This document shows, piece by piece, positions 26,186 to 36,338 of a stretch of DNA of 64,000 nucleotides. The position numbers were made by a program, and so were the translations under genes. Each line of letters begins with the position of its first letter. Positions within the stretch are counted from its first letter, which is position 1. The notes under the pieces were generated by a model. The model saw only the letters and a list, made by a program, of their open reading frames with translations. It was not told where the DNA came from and ran no database searches. The stretch spans positions 36,850 to 100,849 of the forward strand of contig CALKIW010000008.1 of assembly GCA_937995875.1 (NCBI GenBank), given 5' to 3'. The DNA is from an uncultured Bacteroidales bacterium. GTDB taxonomy: Bacteria > Bacteroidota > Bacteroidia > Bacteroidales > Bacteroidaceae.

Positions 26186-28396
26186 ATGGACAATTATCAG
26201 CAGTCATCCGACTGGACTTCCCAGCTACAAAATCTTCATCGCATACGGCAAAACATCATAGACTCAGGCTATTTGGGCGAGGCGCTGTCAAGAACTCGCA
26301 CTTTTCTAAAATCATTCCAATACGACTCCTTAGTTCCCCGACTGGAAGAGATAGAAAACGACTACAAGCTCATGTGCGATTTCCTGAAAAAAGGGTATCA
26401 TGATGATAAACGGCAGGACTTGTACGACAAACTGCTGGTCAGACTCTACACATTGCTGCGCGACATCGAACTTGATTTTCGCAGAGTGAACGACCCCTCC
26501 GTCGTCAGTTATGCACCTGCCAAACCCATCATGGAGTTGAACTTGGAAACAGTTAAACATAAGCTGGAGGCTTTTGTCTCGAATGTGGCTATGGCATCGC
26601 TCGACCCGGAAAAGGAGAGAGACGCAACGCTAAAAAATCTTTATGCCGACCATTATCAGTACATACAGTCGTTATTCAGCACGCTGCTTTTCTCCCACCA
26701 ATGGTCACACGAGTTTGCTATGGGATTGGCCAAGTTGCTGGTTTCTCCCACAATAGATGCGAACGATGCACAACTGTTAATCAGTGCTACAATGCTGGGA
26801 GCCATTCTTTCAGGCGATGCGGAGCGTGTTCTCGCCCTGCTTCATATCTATGAATATGCCCAAAATGTATGTTGCCGGCAACGGGCTTTGGTTGGATGGG
26901 TGTTTGCACTACATGGTTTGAGCCTGTCTATGTTTCCCCAAGTGAGCGCACAAATCCAAACGCTTCTGAAAAAGGGCACTGTGAGAGAGGAACTTTTAGA
27001 GCTGCAAATCCAGGTGGTGTATTGTAGAAACGCGAAACGCGACACCGAAAAATTGCAAAAAGACATTATGCCCACTTTGATGCGCAACCAGAATTTTGAA
27101 ATTACCGAGCTGGGTATCAAGGAGAAAGAGGAAAACACATTAGACAATATCCTAAATCCTGATACTGCCGACCGGAAAATGGAAGAGATGGAGAATAGCA
27201 TCCGAAAAATGGTGGATATGCGTGAACAGGGCGTAGACATTTATTTCGGAGGGTTTTCCCAGATGAAGCGTTTTTCATTCTTCTACACGCTGTGCAACTG
27301 GTTTATGCCGTTCACATTGGACCATCCGCAATTACAACACCTGACACCGGAATTTCTTCGCTCCAATATGATTAAAAATATTTTGGGTAGCGGTTTGTTT
27401 TGCGAATCCGATAAATATAGTTTTGTTCTGGGTACCTCCAGTGTGTTTCGCAACCTCCCGGCCAGCCTCAAGGAGATGCTCAACTCCGGCAACGTGGCCA
27501 TGATGGGTATGGGCGAACAAAATATTGATACTCAAGATCCGAGTTACATCCGTCGGATGTATCTACAAGACCTTTATCGTTTCTTCTCGCTTTGCGATGC
27601 GCACAGGATTTTTGAAAATCCCTTTGAGAGTTGGCAATTCCTGTTTATGGCCAACAATGTGTTCCAAAATCAGATGAGTGAGGAGGCCCGTCACATCCAG
27701 AAGTTTTTATTGAAGAAAAAGATGTATTCCTCTCTGTCATATATATTTTACGCATACAAAGACCCCGAAAATATCGAAGATATGCGTATGGAGGCCAGCC
27801 TCAAGATGCGAAGTCGTAAATATATGGAGGCCCAAGCTATCTATGCCCGGTTGTGTGAGCAACTCCCCGATGACGAGAATGCTATGATGGGCTATGCTCA
27901 GGCATGCTTTTATGTAGAGGATTACGAAGAGGCCGCTCAGCTTTATGAACAGTTTCATCAGCGTTATCCTGAGCATCGCAATTTGGCACTCAACCTTGCC
28001 ATATCACAAATCAACTCCGACAATGCTGATGCAGGCATGAAGCTGCTCTATCGGTTGGATTATGAGAATCGGGGAGAGATAAATGTGAAACGCGCCTTGG
28101 CATGGGGGCACCTCTGGCTGAAACGATTGGAACAGGCAGATGCCCTTTATCAGGAAATTCTGACCCACAAGACTTGTAACGCCTCTGACTATCTTAATGC
28201 AGGATATTGCAACTGGTTTGCGGGTAGAGTAGATCTGGCTATTACCCTTATCAAACAGTCTGTTGCCGCTTCCGAAAATGTGATGAAGAGTACCGAAGAC
28301 GTCATGCGACAATTTGAGAAAGATAAGGTGCTGATAGATAAATACGATATAGGCGAGATCGAACAGAAGATGGTGGCCGAGTTGTCGATGATATAA
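26186..28396 (+). CDS. TPR-repeat protein of unknown function
   Basis: A 736-residue, mostly helical cytoplasmic protein without signal peptide or membrane segments. The C-terminal third (after about residue 520) shows degenerate tetratricopeptide repeats (AQAIYARLCEQLPDDENAMMGYAQACFYVEDYEEAAQLYEQF). The N-terminal part is helical with no recognised domain. The ATG at 26186 was chosen because the frame upstream of it overlaps the preceding lipoprotein gene. Probably co-transcribed with that gene. Function unknown. Confidence 0.85.
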   Translation: MDNYQQSSDWTSQLQNLHRIRQNIIDSGYLGEALSRTRTFLKSFQYDSLVPRLEEIENDYKLMCDFLKKGYHDDKRQDLYDKLLVRLYTLLRDIELDFRRVNDPSVVSYAPAKPIMELNLETVKHKLEAFVSNVAMASLDPEKERDATLKNLYADHYQYIQSLFSTLLFSHQWSHEFAMGLAKLLVSPTIDANDAQLLISATMLGAILSGDAERVLALLHIYEYAQNVCCRQRALVGWVFALHGLSLSMFPQVSAQIQTLLKKGTVREELLELQIQVVYCRNAKRDTEKLQKDIMPTLMRNQNFEITELGIKEKEENTLDNILNPDTADRKMEEMENSIRKMVDMREQGVDIYFGGFSQMKRFSFFYTLCNWFMPFTLDHPQLQHLTPEFLRSNMIKNILGSGLFCESDKYSFVLGTSSVFRNLPASLKEMLNSGNVAMMGMGEQNIDTQDPSYIRRMYLQDLYRFFSLCDAHRIFENPFESWQFLFMANNVFQNQMSEEARHIQKFLLKKKMYSSLSYIFYAYKDPENIEDMRMEASLKMRSRKYMEAQAIYARLCEQLPDDENAMMGYAQACFYVEDYEEAAQLYEQFHQRYPEHRNLALNLAISQINSDNADAGMKLLYRLDYENRGEINVKRALAWGHLWLKRLEQADALYQEILTHKTCNASDYLNAGYCNWFAGRVDLAITLIKQSVAASENVMKSTEDVMRQFEKDKVLIDKYDIGEIEQKMVAELSMI

Positions 28397-28398
28397 GG

Positions 28399-28451
28399 GT
28401 CGGACGCAGAGGCTGCACAAGAGTCAAAGAGACATTATGCAGCCTTCCGAC
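28399..28451. terminator. Hairpin between convergent TPR gene and yccF
   Basis: GTCGGA + AGGCTGCA pair with TGCAGCCT + TCCGAC around a 20-nt loop, with a 5-nt bulge (cgcag) on one side. It fills the gap between the two convergent genes and can act in both directions, though no long T tract follows. Confidence 0.55.
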
Positions 28452-28452
28452 A

Positions 28453-28833
28453 TCACACTGACACAATCTCTTTGCCAAAGGGAGTCAAGGCCAATCCTGC
28501 CAAACTGAATTGCTTTTTGCCAAAAGGGATGCCCACGATCGTAAGACACAGCAATACGCCAAAAAGAATGTGTGTCAGCCATATGGCAAATCCTCCGCAT
28601 ATTATCCATATTACATTCATCATCAAATTCAAACAACCATAGTTTTCACTCGATGGTTTGGCTACAACTTTCTGTCCGAAAGGCCAGAGTACGTACATCC
28701 CGATGCGCAATGTGGCAATAGCAAACGGAATACCGATGATGGTGCACATCAACAGCACACTTGATACAACGTATTCAAAAGCGGTAGCAAGTCCGCCAAA
28801 TAACAACCAGAGAATGTTTCCCAATAGCTTCAT
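28453..28833 (-). CDS. yccF: YccF domain membrane protein
   Basis: A 126-residue inner-membrane protein made of two YccF-type repeats. Each has a hydrophobic helix followed by the conserved T-I-[IV]-G-I-P-F motif (TIIGIPFA near residue 31 and TIVGIPFG near residue 98), and there is an LWPFG/LTPFG motif after each. Function of the family is unknown. Start ATG 28833; standalone gene. Confidence 0.93.
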   Translation of the reverse strand: MKLLGNILWLLFGGLATAFEYVVSSVLLMCTIIGIPFAIATLRIGMYVLWPFGQKVVAKPSSENYGCLNLMMNVIWIICGGFAIWLTHILFGVLLCLTIVGIPFGKKQFSLAGLALTPFGKEIVSV

Positions 28834-28949
28834 ATTATTTTATTCTTATATTAACTTATGTATCAGACGTTAGTATGATTTATAATGTTGCAGATAGAAT
28901 TGATATGCTATTTATTATATTGAAATAACACGACAAACACCTCTCTGTA

Positions 28950-29265
28950 TTTCGAGAATTTGAAAATTCAAATTCATTGATGCAGAATACTCCAAAATAG
29001 CGAGTTTTTCATAAGTTGCTAATCGTCAGTATGTAAGCCCATGTTATGTCGTTTTTCCTATTTTATAGTTTTATTGAAACTTCATCATTAGTATTTAACG
29101 GCATGATGATTAAGCTGTTATCATCATGCGACTAAGCTTCATCCGTCCGACGGTTAAAGCCTAACCGCAAGGCGAATGGGCAGCAACGGCAGTTGGGTGC
29201 TCATATTTTGACTGAAATATTGAGATTTGGTGGGCATCAAATTGGTATTATTGCGCTGGAACGTC
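28950..29265 (-). repeat. Dispersed intergenic element, copy B (22-bp array 29086-29195)
   Basis: Minus-strand copy between gph and yccF. Five exact 22-bp units occupy 29174-29195, 29152-29173, 29130-29151, 29108-29129 and 29086-29107, e.g. GCCTTGCGGTTAGGCTTTAA and GTCGGACGGATGAAGCTTAG, with the distinctive last unit ATCATGCCGTTAAATACTAA. CGGTTAGGCTTTAACCG is self-complementary. The flanking modules match the other copies less well. The rest of the 481-bp gap shows nothing. Confidence 0.7.
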
Positions 29266-29314
29266 TAAAAATACAGGTAAGTTTATAGTGAAGTTTTATT
29301 GACAATTTAGAGTA

Positions 29315-29956
29315 TCAAAAATCGATAATATCCTTTGGATGGCTTACCAAAACCGTTGCACCATGCTCGATAAGAAAGCTCTGACTTCTGAATCCCCAGA
29401 GTACGCTGATGCAGGGTAGGGCGCAATTTTTAGCAGTGATAATGTCTACATCGCTGTCACCTATATATACAGTGTCGTCAGCATTACAGTCCAACTGCTG
29501 CATGGCTTCGAGCAACATATCGGGTGCCGGCTTTTTGCTGATGTGTGCAGACTCACCGATGGCCACTTTAATATCATCGCCGAAATATTGTTTCACCAAT
29601 GCTTTAGTGGCTGCATCAAATTTGTTGCTTACCACCGCAACGCCTTTGCCGTGCGATTTCAGCGTTTTCAATAGTTCAGGAATACCATCATAAGGGCGGG
29701 TATATACCGAATTATGTTCAAGATAATGAGTCTTGAATACGTGTAAGGCTTGCTCGAATAGAGGGTTGTTAATTCCCTGTGGAACACTGCGTTCCATTAG
29801 CTTTTTTACGCCGTTTCCCACAAAGCCTTGAATCTCCTGAACAGAATATTCCGCCATTCCGCAACTGCGTAAGGCATAGTTGCAACTTGCAGCCAAATCC
29901 TCTATGCTGTTCAGTAAAGTTCCGTCTAAATCAAAAATATAGTTGTTGTACTTCAT
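29315..29956 (-). CDS. gph: HAD-family hydrolase, phosphoglycolate phosphatase-like
   Basis: A 213-residue HAD phosphatase. Motif I FDLDGTLLNS (residues 8-17), motif II VVSNKFD, the lysine in KKPAPDML (motif III) and motif IV YIGDSDVD are all present with the usual Gph/PGP-type alpha-helical cap. The substrate, 2-phosphoglycolate or another small phosphate ester, is inferred from the subfamily. Start ATG 29956, preceded by a weak -7-like TATCTTTA. Confidence 0.9.
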   Translation of the reverse strand: MKYNNYIFDLDGTLLNSIEDLAASCNYALRSCGMAEYSVQEIQGFVGNGVKKLMERSVPQGINNPLFEQALHVFKTHYLEHNSVYTRPYDGIPELLKTLKSHGKGVAVVSNKFDAATKALVKQYFGDDIKVAIGESAHISKKPAPDMLLEAMQQLDCNADDTVYIGDSDVDIITAKNCALPCISVLWGFRSQSFLIEHGATVLVSHPKDIIDF

Positions 29957-30365
29957 CTTGAATGTAAAGATACAATTAAATATTCAATCTTAAGCGTTAC
30001 AAGTAAGATTTTTGTAGCTTTAAACATTCGTTTTATGATTTTTCAATTCAAACTTTATGAAAATGAACAAAAATGAATTGTGACATCTCTATAGAGCTAA
30101 AACAATACTACAGTTCCTCGAATTCCAAAAGAATGCCTTTATTTTTCCTAAATACAATATTAGTGCCTTTATATAGTTATATTAGAGTCCTTGTATTCTT
30201 ATATTTCATTTTATAAAAATTTATTTTGCCATTTTTCTCCAAGCAAAACAATACTTTTATATTATATTATCCTCAACTCATTTTAGTTTATAATCGGCAT
30301 TATGATAAATATAATACAACAGCTTTAGTTCCCCTATAAAGATAGTGAAGATAAACAACAAGAAA
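29957..30365. other. AT-rich gene-free stretch
   Basis: About 400 bp upstream of gph and downstream of the PBP1A gene. No coding frame, RNA gene or copy of the 22-bp element was seen. TGCCTTTAT occurs twice (30134 and 30164), but no clear tandem unit is present. Confidence 0.5.
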
Positions 30366-30401
30366 CCCCAATGCGTATCATAAGAGAACTTTGCATTGGG
30401 G
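30366..30401 (-). terminator. Intrinsic terminator of the PBP1A gene
   Basis: 9-bp stem CCCCAATGC / GCATTGGGG, followed on the minus strand by TTTCTTGTTGTTT. It lies 8 nt beyond the PBP1A stop. Confidence 0.8.
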
Positions 30402-30408
30402 CTATTGA

Positions 30409-32721
30409 TTATTCATAAACTTCGTCTATTCCTACTTCGCCCATCGGATCAATATCTTTGTTGCATGGATCGAAATTATCCGGAATATCGAAAGTTGATT
30501 TAGAATTGTATGGAAGTGTTTTGTCGCGATATACCTTTTTCATGAAATATGCCCATATAGGTAATGCCATTGTGGCTCCTTGTCCCATTCGCATGGAGTC
30601 AAAGTGGATGTCTCGTTCTTCGCCCCCTACCCATGCTCCGCTCACGAGTTGAGGGGTAAATCCCATAAACCAAGCATCCGAATTTCGGTTTGTTGTACCG
30701 GTTTTTCCGCCTATCTCTCCTTCCAGATTGTATTTAAAGCGAAGCCTCCCCGCCGTTCCTCCATCGACTACAGCCATAAGCTCAACCAGCATTTTATAAG
30801 CACTTGAAGAACTGATTACCTCATTCATACGGGGTTGGAATTGTGTGATAATATTTCCTTCGTTGTCCTCTATCTTTGACACAAACATCGGAGCAATCCG
30901 GATACCGTTGTTCGGAAATGTTGTATAGGCACTCACCATCTCTGCAACAGATACCTCGCATGGGCCTAAACACAATGCCATAGATGGGTATATATCGGGA
31001 TTGTCGATACCAAACTTATGAAGAATGGAGACAAACTGTCGGGGATTGAGGCGGCTCATCAGGTATGCCGAAATCCAGTTATTGGATTGAGCCAGTCCCC
31101 ATTTCAGTGTTACCATCTCCCCATAGCGTCGCCGACTGCTGTTTCTTGGCGTCCAGGGTTTACCGGCAACCATATAGGTCTGCTGCACATTGGGCACTTT
31201 GTCACATGGTGAGGCACCGTTTTCCATGGCCAATGAGTATAGGAAAGGTTTGATTGTTGATCCAACCTGACGACGCCCCCCCATAACCATGTCGTATTGG
31301 AAGTGTTCGAAGTCGATACCGCCAACGTATGCCTTTACGTGTCCGGTATGGGCTTCCATACTCATAAATCCGGCTCGTAGGAACGATTTGTAATATCGGA
31401 TAGAATCCATCGGAGTCATCACTGTGTCTACATCGCCATGATAGGTAAATACAGCCATGTCTGTAGGTGTGCGGAAAGCTTTGGCAATTTCTTCTTCTGA
31501 GCACCCTGACTGTTTCATCGTAAGATATCGTTCGCTCTGTTTAACAGCTCGATCCATGATTTGCTTCACCTGCTTCTGGGACAGTTCGCCGGTGAAAGGA
31601 GCATTAGGTTTCTTACGGTTTTCCTTGTTAAATTCAGGTTGTAGGTAGCGGGCCACATGTCCATATACCGATTCCTCAGCATATCGTTGCATACGTGAGT
31701 CGATTGTGGTATATATTCTGAGACCGTCTGTATAGACATTATAGGGGCTGCCATCTTTCTTGGTGTTTTTCTTGCACCAACCGCAAAGCGGGTCGGTAGC
31801 AAAGGCTATGGAGTCAATCACAAACTGCCGACGGTTCCACGAAGGATAGTCGTTCTTTTCGGGTTTGTCCATCATCATGTATTGACGCAGAAATTCACGA
31901 AAGTAAACAGCCACACCATCTTTATGGTCAGAGCGGTGGAAATGCAGTCCTATTTCTTCCCGGGCATACTGTTGATACTCTGCATCGGACAGAAAGCCTG
32001 CCTTTTTCATCTGAGCCAGCACAACGTTTCGGCGACCTTTACTGCGCTCAGGGTATCTTACAGGATTGAAGTATGAGGGATTCTTACATAAACCAACCAG
32101 CAATGCCGATTCATTAACTGTAAGCTCTTTAGGCTCTTTGTTAAAGTAAGTATTGGCCGCAGTTTTGATGCCCACAGCCCCGTGAAGGAAGTCAAAATAG
32201 TTTAAGTATAGGGCAATAATCTCTTCCTTGGTAAAATTTCGTTCAAGTTTGATGGCAATAACCCATTCTATCGGCTTCTGCAACAGACGCTCGACGGTCG
32301 ATTTTACGGGTGCAGAATAAAGCTGCTTAGCAAGCTGTTGCGTGATGGTGCTGCCTCCACCGGCACTCTCCTGTCCCATGATGCCACGCTTGACGACTGC
32401 ACGTGCCAGAGCGATAAAGTCTATTCCGGAATGTTCATAAAACCGTTCATCCTCCGTTGAAACAAGAGCATGGACCAAATGCGGAGACAGTTTGGAATAG
32501 GAAATGGGAATTCGGTTGGCCTTGTTGACATTATATGTTCCAATAACCTTGCTGTCAGCCGAATAAATAAGCGATGCCGATTTGTTAATGGGATTTTGCA
32601 AATGTTCTATATCCGGGGAGTAACCAATGGTTCCATTCCAAATGAGGTAAAAGAGTATGGAAGCTATTACCACCGTCAAGAACAATAATGTCCACAAAGA
32701 TATGATGAAAAATTTTCTCAT
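30409..32721 (-). CDS. mrcA: Penicillin-binding protein 1A (bifunctional transglycosylase/transpeptidase)
   Basis: A 770-residue class A PBP with an N-terminal transmembrane helix (FIISLWTLLFLTVVIASILFYLI). The GT51 domain has EDERFYEHSGID (Glu90) and GGSTITQQLAKQL. The transpeptidase has the SxxK motif GSTIK (Ser488, Lys491), SNNW and KTGTT. It polymerises and cross-links peptidoglycan on the outer side of the inner membrane. The ATG at 32721 is used because the upstream 35 codons overlap the promoter region and add nothing family-like. Terminator at 30366. Confidence 0.96.
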   Translation of the reverse strand: MRKFFIISLWTLLFLTVVIASILFYLIWNGTIGYSPDIEHLQNPINKSASLIYSADSKVIGTYNVNKANRIPISYSKLSPHLVHALVSTEDERFYEHSGIDFIALARAVVKRGIMGQESAGGGSTITQQLAKQLYSAPVKSTVERLLQKPIEWVIAIKLERNFTKEEIIALYLNYFDFLHGAVGIKTAANTYFNKEPKELTVNESALLVGLCKNPSYFNPVRYPERSKGRRNVVLAQMKKAGFLSDAEYQQYAREEIGLHFHRSDHKDGVAVYFREFLRQYMMMDKPEKNDYPSWNRRQFVIDSIAFATDPLCGWCKKNTKKDGSPYNVYTDGLRIYTTIDSRMQRYAEESVYGHVARYLQPEFNKENRKKPNAPFTGELSQKQVKQIMDRAVKQSERYLTMKQSGCSEEEIAKAFRTPTDMAVFTYHGDVDTVMTPMDSIRYYKSFLRAGFMSMEAHTGHVKAYVGGIDFEHFQYDMVMGGRRQVGSTIKPFLYSLAMENGASPCDKVPNVQQTYMVAGKPWTPRNSSRRRYGEMVTLKWGLAQSNNWISAYLMSRLNPRQFVSILHKFGIDNPDIYPSMALCLGPCEVSVAEMVSAYTTFPNNGIRIAPMFVSKIEDNEGNIITQFQPRMNEVISSSSAYKMLVELMAVVDGGTAGRLRFKYNLEGEIGGKTGTTNRNSDAWFMGFTPQLVSGAWVGGEERDIHFDSMRMGQGATMALPIWAYFMKKVYRDKTLPYNSKSTFDIPDNFDPCNKDIDPMGEVGIDEVYE

Positions 32722-32744
32722 TATATAATTCAATGTAATTTGTG

Positions 32745-32752
32745 CAAAAATA
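32745..32752 (-). promoter_or_regulatory. -7 box of the PBP1A gene
   Basis: Minus strand TATTTTTG, matching TAnnTTTG, 24 nt before the ATG at 32721. It argues against the longer N-terminus. Confidence 0.6.
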
Positions 32753-32837
32753 CGATTTTTCTTTTGAAATGGCACGAATAAATTGAAAATAATCAGTAAC
32801 TTCGCACTCGAATTTGCAACTCTCAATCTGTATTTAA

Positions 32838-33782
32838 ATGGAAAAGCATGACTTTGTGACTATTGCCGACCTATCTAAGGAGGAAATCCATTATCTCCTT
32901 GAAATGGCGCAAGAGTTTGAAACACATCCCAATCGGGAATTGTTAAAAGGTAAAGTAGTCGCCACCCTATTCTTCGAGCCTTCGACCCGCACTCAACTTA
33001 GTTTTCAAACAGCAGCCAACCGTCTCGACGCACGTGTCATAGGCTTTTCCGATGCCAAGACGTCGAGTACCACAAAAGGTGAGACTTTGAAAGACACTAT
33101 TCTGATGGTGAGCAACTATGCTGACATTATCGTGATGAGACATTTTATAGAAGGAGCTGCGCAATATGCCAGCGAGGTGGCGCCGGTACCTATTGTCAAT
33201 GCGGGCGATGGCGCCCACATGCACCCCTCGCAGTGCTTGCTCGACCTATATTCCATTTACAAAACTCAAGGCACTTTGGAGGATTTGAACATTTATCTTG
33301 TGGGAGATCTAAGATATGGACGCACCGTACATTCCTTGATCATGGCCATGCGCCACTACAAGCCGACGTTTCACTTTATTGCTCCTGAGGAACTCGCTAT
33401 GCCACAGGAGTATAAACTGTATTGCAAGCAAAATGGAATCAGGTTTTACGAGCACACAAAATTTGATGAAAACATCATTGCCGATGCTGACATCTTGTAT
33501 ATGACGCGTGTGCAGAAAGAACGTTTTTCAGATCTCATGGAGTATGAAAGGGTGAAAAACGTATATATATTGCGTAACTCCATGCTTAGCAGGGTTAAGC
33601 CCAATATGAAAATATTGCACCCCCTGCCCCGTGTAAACGAAATAGCATACGACGTTGATGACAATCCACACGCTTACTACATACAGCAGGCCAAAAACGG
33701 ATTGTATGCCAGAGAAGCCATATATTGCCACTGTCTGGGACTATCCCTCGATGACGTTAGGAACGACAAGACCATTATCTAA
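32838..33782 (+). CDS. pyrB: Aspartate carbamoyltransferase catalytic subunit
   Basis: A 314-residue enzyme for the first committed step of pyrimidine synthesis. The carbamoyl-phosphate loop [12 protein letters not shown] (Ser49-Thr52), the HPSQ motif ([13 protein letters not shown]) and the C-terminal LPRVNEI block are present. It is followed 28 nt later by pyrI, so the allosteric holoenzyme is expected. A weak -7-like TAACTTCG lies 34-41 nt upstream of the ATG. Confidence 0.97.
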   Translation: MEKHDFVTIADLSKEEIHYLLEMAQEFETHPNRELLKGKVVATLFFEPSTRTQLSFQTAANRLDARVIGFSDAKTSSTTKGETLKDTILMVSNYADIIVMRHFIEGAAQYASEVAPVPIVNAGDGAHMHPSQCLLDLYSIYKTQGTLEDLNIYLVGDLRYGRTVHSLIMAMRHYKPTFHFIAPEELAMPQEYKLYCKQNGIRFYEHTKFDENIIADADILYMTRVQKERFSDLMEYERVKNVYILRNSMLSRVKPNMKILHPLPRVNEIAYDVDDNPHAYYIQQAKNGLYAREAIYCHCLGLSLDDVRNDKTII

Positions 33783-33810
33783 GAATACCAATAAATAAAC
33801 ATCACAGACT

Positions 33811-34266
33811 ATGGGAAAGAAAGAATTGCAAGTGGCGGCAATCGAAAACGGTACCGTCATCGACCATATACCGGCAAACAAGACCTACGAAGTGGCGAAA
33901 CTGCTGAGGCTTCACGACTTGGACGCACAAGTTACCATCGGTTATAATCTGCCTTCAAGCAAAATAGGGAAAAAAGGCATCATCAAGATCGCAAATAATT
34001 TTTTTACCGACGAGGAGATTAGTAAGCTTTCTGTCATTGCTCCCAAAATAATTCTGAATATCATCAGAGATTATGAAGTGGTAGAAAAGAAGACGGTGGA
34101 AACGCCCGGTGAGCTTCGGGGAATCGTAAAATGTAATAATCCGAAATGTATCACCAACAACGAACCCATGCAAACTATCTTTAATGTCGTAGAGAAAAAC
34201 AATGGGATTCTCAAGTGTCACTATTGCGATATGGAACAGGATATAAGCGAAGTGGAATTGATTTGA
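33811..34266 (+). CDS. pyrI: Aspartate carbamoyltransferase regulatory subunit
   Basis: A 151-residue subunit that binds nucleotide effectors and docks to PyrB through a C-terminal zinc domain. The four zinc cysteines are at 108, 113, 136 and 139 (KCNNPKC...KCHYC). The N-terminal effector domain ([11 protein letters not shown]) is intact. Forms the operon pyrB-pyrI. Confidence 0.97.
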   Translation: MGKKELQVAAIENGTVIDHIPANKTYEVAKLLRLHDLDAQVTIGYNLPSSKIGKKGIIKIANNFFTDEEISKLSVIAPKIILNIIRDYEVVEKKTVETPGELRGIVKCNNPKCITNNEPMQTIFNVVEKNNGILKCHYCDMEQDISEVELI

Positions 34267-34341
34267 CGCAAAAAAGTTAATTCCGCAAACACAATGTCCA
34301 TAATTAATTTGCTTTAGGTTGCACATCAAAGATAATTTATA

Positions 34342-34349
34342 TAATTTTG
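34342..34349 (+). promoter_or_regulatory. -7 box of glyA
   Basis: TAATTTTG, matching TAnnTTTG, 42 nt before the glyA ATG. Confidence 0.5.
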
Positions 34350-34391
34350 TAAACTAATAAAATTCAAACCATTCTAATATAAGTCAATACA

Positions 34392-35672
34392 ATGGAAAGA
34401 GACCAGGAGATTTTTAATCTTATAGAACAGGAGCACCAGCGTCAGCTGAGAGGCATGGAACTCATCGCGTCTGAGAACTTTGTCAGCGAAGAGGTGATGA
34501 AAGCAATGGGGAGTTATCTCACCAACAAATATGCCGAAGGCTATCCTGGCAAGCGCTATTATGGTGGCTGTCAGGTAGTAGATCAGGTAGAAACTTTGGC
34601 TATTGAACGTATCAAAAAACTCTTTGGTGCCGAATATGCCAATGTGCAACCCCACTCAGGAGCACAAGCCAATCAGGCCGTATTGCTGGCAGTACTCAAG
34701 CCGGGAGACACCTTTATGGGGCTCGATCTTGATCAGGGCGGTCACCTCTCACACGGAAGCAGTGTAAATACATCCGGTATTCTCTACAAGCCTGTAGGTT
34801 ATACGCTGGACCGCGAGACCGGTTGTGTTGACTATGATGAAATGGAGCGACTGGCTTTGGAGCACAAACCTAAGCTCATCATCGGTGGTGGATCTGCCTA
34901 CAGCCGCGAATGGGACTATGCGCGTATGCGTAAGATTGCCGACGAGGTTGGCGCATTGCTGATGATAGACATGGCCCACCCTGCCGGACTTATTGCAGCC
35001 GGTTTACTCGACAACCCCTTGAAATATGCCCACATTGTTACCACCACTACCCACAAGACCCTGCGTGGCCCTCGCGGCGGCGTCATTCTTTTGGGCAAGG
35101 ACTTTGAAAATCCATGGGGGTACACCACTAAGAAAGGCATCGTGAAACCCATGAGCATGCTTCTAAACTCTGCTGTGTTCCCAGGCAACCAAGGTGGTCC
35201 GCTGGAACACGTGATTGCAGCCAAGGCCGTTGGTTTTGGCGAGAATCTCCTTCCGTCATGGAAAGACTATGCCATGCAGGTGAAGAAGAATGCCTCCGTG
35301 TTGGCTCAGGCACTCACAGAACACGGTTTCAGTATTGTGAGCGGAGGCACAGACAACCATTCTATGTTGCTCGACCTTCGCCAAAAATATCCTGACCTGA
35401 CGGGTAAAGTTGCAGAAAATGCTTTGGTGGCAGCCGACATCACGGTAAACAAAAACAAAGTTCCCTACGACGAACGCAGCGCATTCCAAACCTCTGGAAT
35501 CCGTCTGGGTACGGCTGCAATGACTACACGCGGTGCCAAAGAAGACATGATGCATCTCATAGCCGACCTCATTAACGAAGTTTTGGCTGATCCTGAAAAC
35601 GATCATGTTATTAAGACCGTACGCGAAAAAGTAAATGAAACGATGAAGAAATATCCTCTGTTTGCCTATTAA
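34392..35672 (+). CDS. glyA: Serine hydroxymethyltransferase
   Basis: A 426-residue PLP enzyme interconverting serine and glycine with one-carbon transfer to THF. N-terminal [19 protein letters not shown], and the PLP site [14 protein letters not shown] (Lys222) are diagnostic. It complements the gcv operon at the left end of the window (glycine and C1 metabolism), though it is 31 kb away. Own promoter; followed by a long hairpin at 35710. Confidence 0.98.
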   Translation: MERDQEIFNLIEQEHQRQLRGMELIASENFVSEEVMKAMGSYLTNKYAEGYPGKRYYGGCQVVDQVETLAIERIKKLFGAEYANVQPHSGAQANQAVLLAVLKPGDTFMGLDLDQGGHLSHGSSVNTSGILYKPVGYTLDRETGCVDYDEMERLALEHKPKLIIGGGSAYSREWDYARMRKIADEVGALLMIDMAHPAGLIAAGLLDNPLKYAHIVTTTTHKTLRGPRGGVILLGKDFENPWGYTTKKGIVKPMSMLLNSAVFPGNQGGPLEHVIAAKAVGFGENLLPSWKDYAMQVKKNASVLAQALTEHGFSIVSGGTDNHSMLLDLRQKYPDLTGKVAENALVAADITVNKNKVPYDERSAFQTSGIRLGTAAMTTRGAKEDMMHLIADLINEVLADPENDHVIKTVREKVNETMKKYPLFAY

Positions 35673-35709
35673 ACATTGGATTTCATAGATACTCACACCT
35701 TGTAAAGAC

Positions 35710-35754
35710 GATAGGGACGTTAAATCAGAAATGTTTTCTGACTGCGTCCCTATC
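35710..35754. terminator. Two-tier hairpin after glyA
   Basis: Outer 10-bp stem GATAGGGACG / CGTCCCTATC encloses an inner 7-bp stem TCAGAAA / TTTCTGA with a 3-nt loop. It is placed like a glyA terminator but lacks a good T tract. The first possible ATG of the next gene (35731) lies inside it. Confidence 0.6.
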
Positions 35755-36330
35755 TTGATAAAGTATATTTTGAGACAGCGACTTGTATTTTTGTTTATAA
35801 CCTTGCTGTTGCACACAATGGCATATTCGCAAACACCGGTAGCCAATCGCATTAAAGCGGTAGCAGAGCGTTTGCACAAAGATGCCGTGATTGTTGCCAA
35901 ATACACCGATAACCACCGACACTGTCTATACTATATAGAGGGTGATCGGTTGTTTTGTTATGATGTGATGACAAATCGCAGAGAGGAAGTCCATTTCACC
36001 AACTCAAGTTATGACAGTATTCTGTCTGCTTGGTTGAGTCCCGACGGTAATTTCTTTTTTATAGCTGTTGACAAGGGAACGCTCGTGAATTTCTATATGG
36101 ATTGCGGACAGGAACTCTGGCGTTTTGACTCCCGTACAAAACGAACATACAAAGTCGGAGTAGGATTCAAGATAGAACGCCGCAAGGGCTGCATTGTCAT
36201 CAAGCGCGGCAACAGATGCCTTAATCCGTCGGCCCCGCCTTCCCGGCGACAATGGATGGCACAAGACCACTTTTACGACTTATACGGTAAAGTGATTTGG
36301 GCGAAGGATGAATATAAAGTGAAAGAGTAA
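35731..36330 (+). CDS. Hypothetical exported protein
   Basis: A 199-residue protein with a signal-peptide-like start (KYILRQRLVFLFITLLLHTMAYSQ). The mature part is beta-rich, with YTDNHRHCLYYIEGDRLFCYDV and LSPDGNFFFIAVDKGTLVNFY, a little like beta-propeller blades. No family recognised. The ATG at 35731 lies within the glyA hairpin; a TTG at 35755 would give a more normal signal peptide (MIKYILRQR...), so the true start may be there. It converges with the DUF5715 gene, 8 nt apart. Confidence 0.6.
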   Translation: MFSDCVPILIKYILRQRLVFLFITLLLHTMAYSQTPVANRIKAVAERLHKDAVIVAKYTDNHRHCLYYIEGDRLFCYDVMTNRREEVHFTNSSYDSILSAWLSPDGNFFFIAVDKGTLVNFYMDCGQELWRFDSRTKRTYKVGVGFKIERRKGCIVIKRGNRCLNPSAPPSRRQWMAQDHFYDLYGKVIWAKDEYKVKE

Positions 36331-36338
36331 GCTGTGCG

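Noticed and set aside
28950..29265. A recent IS or MITE insertion (terminal inverted repeats, target duplication) explaining the dispersed element
   Set aside because: No inverted repeats at the ends, no target-site duplication and no transposase were seen at any copy; the shared modules at the two sides are different from each other.
30409..32826. A longer N-terminus for the PBP1A protein (start 32826)
   Set aside because: A -7 box at 32745-32752 lies within the extra 35 codons, and the shorter start gives a standard N-terminal membrane helix.
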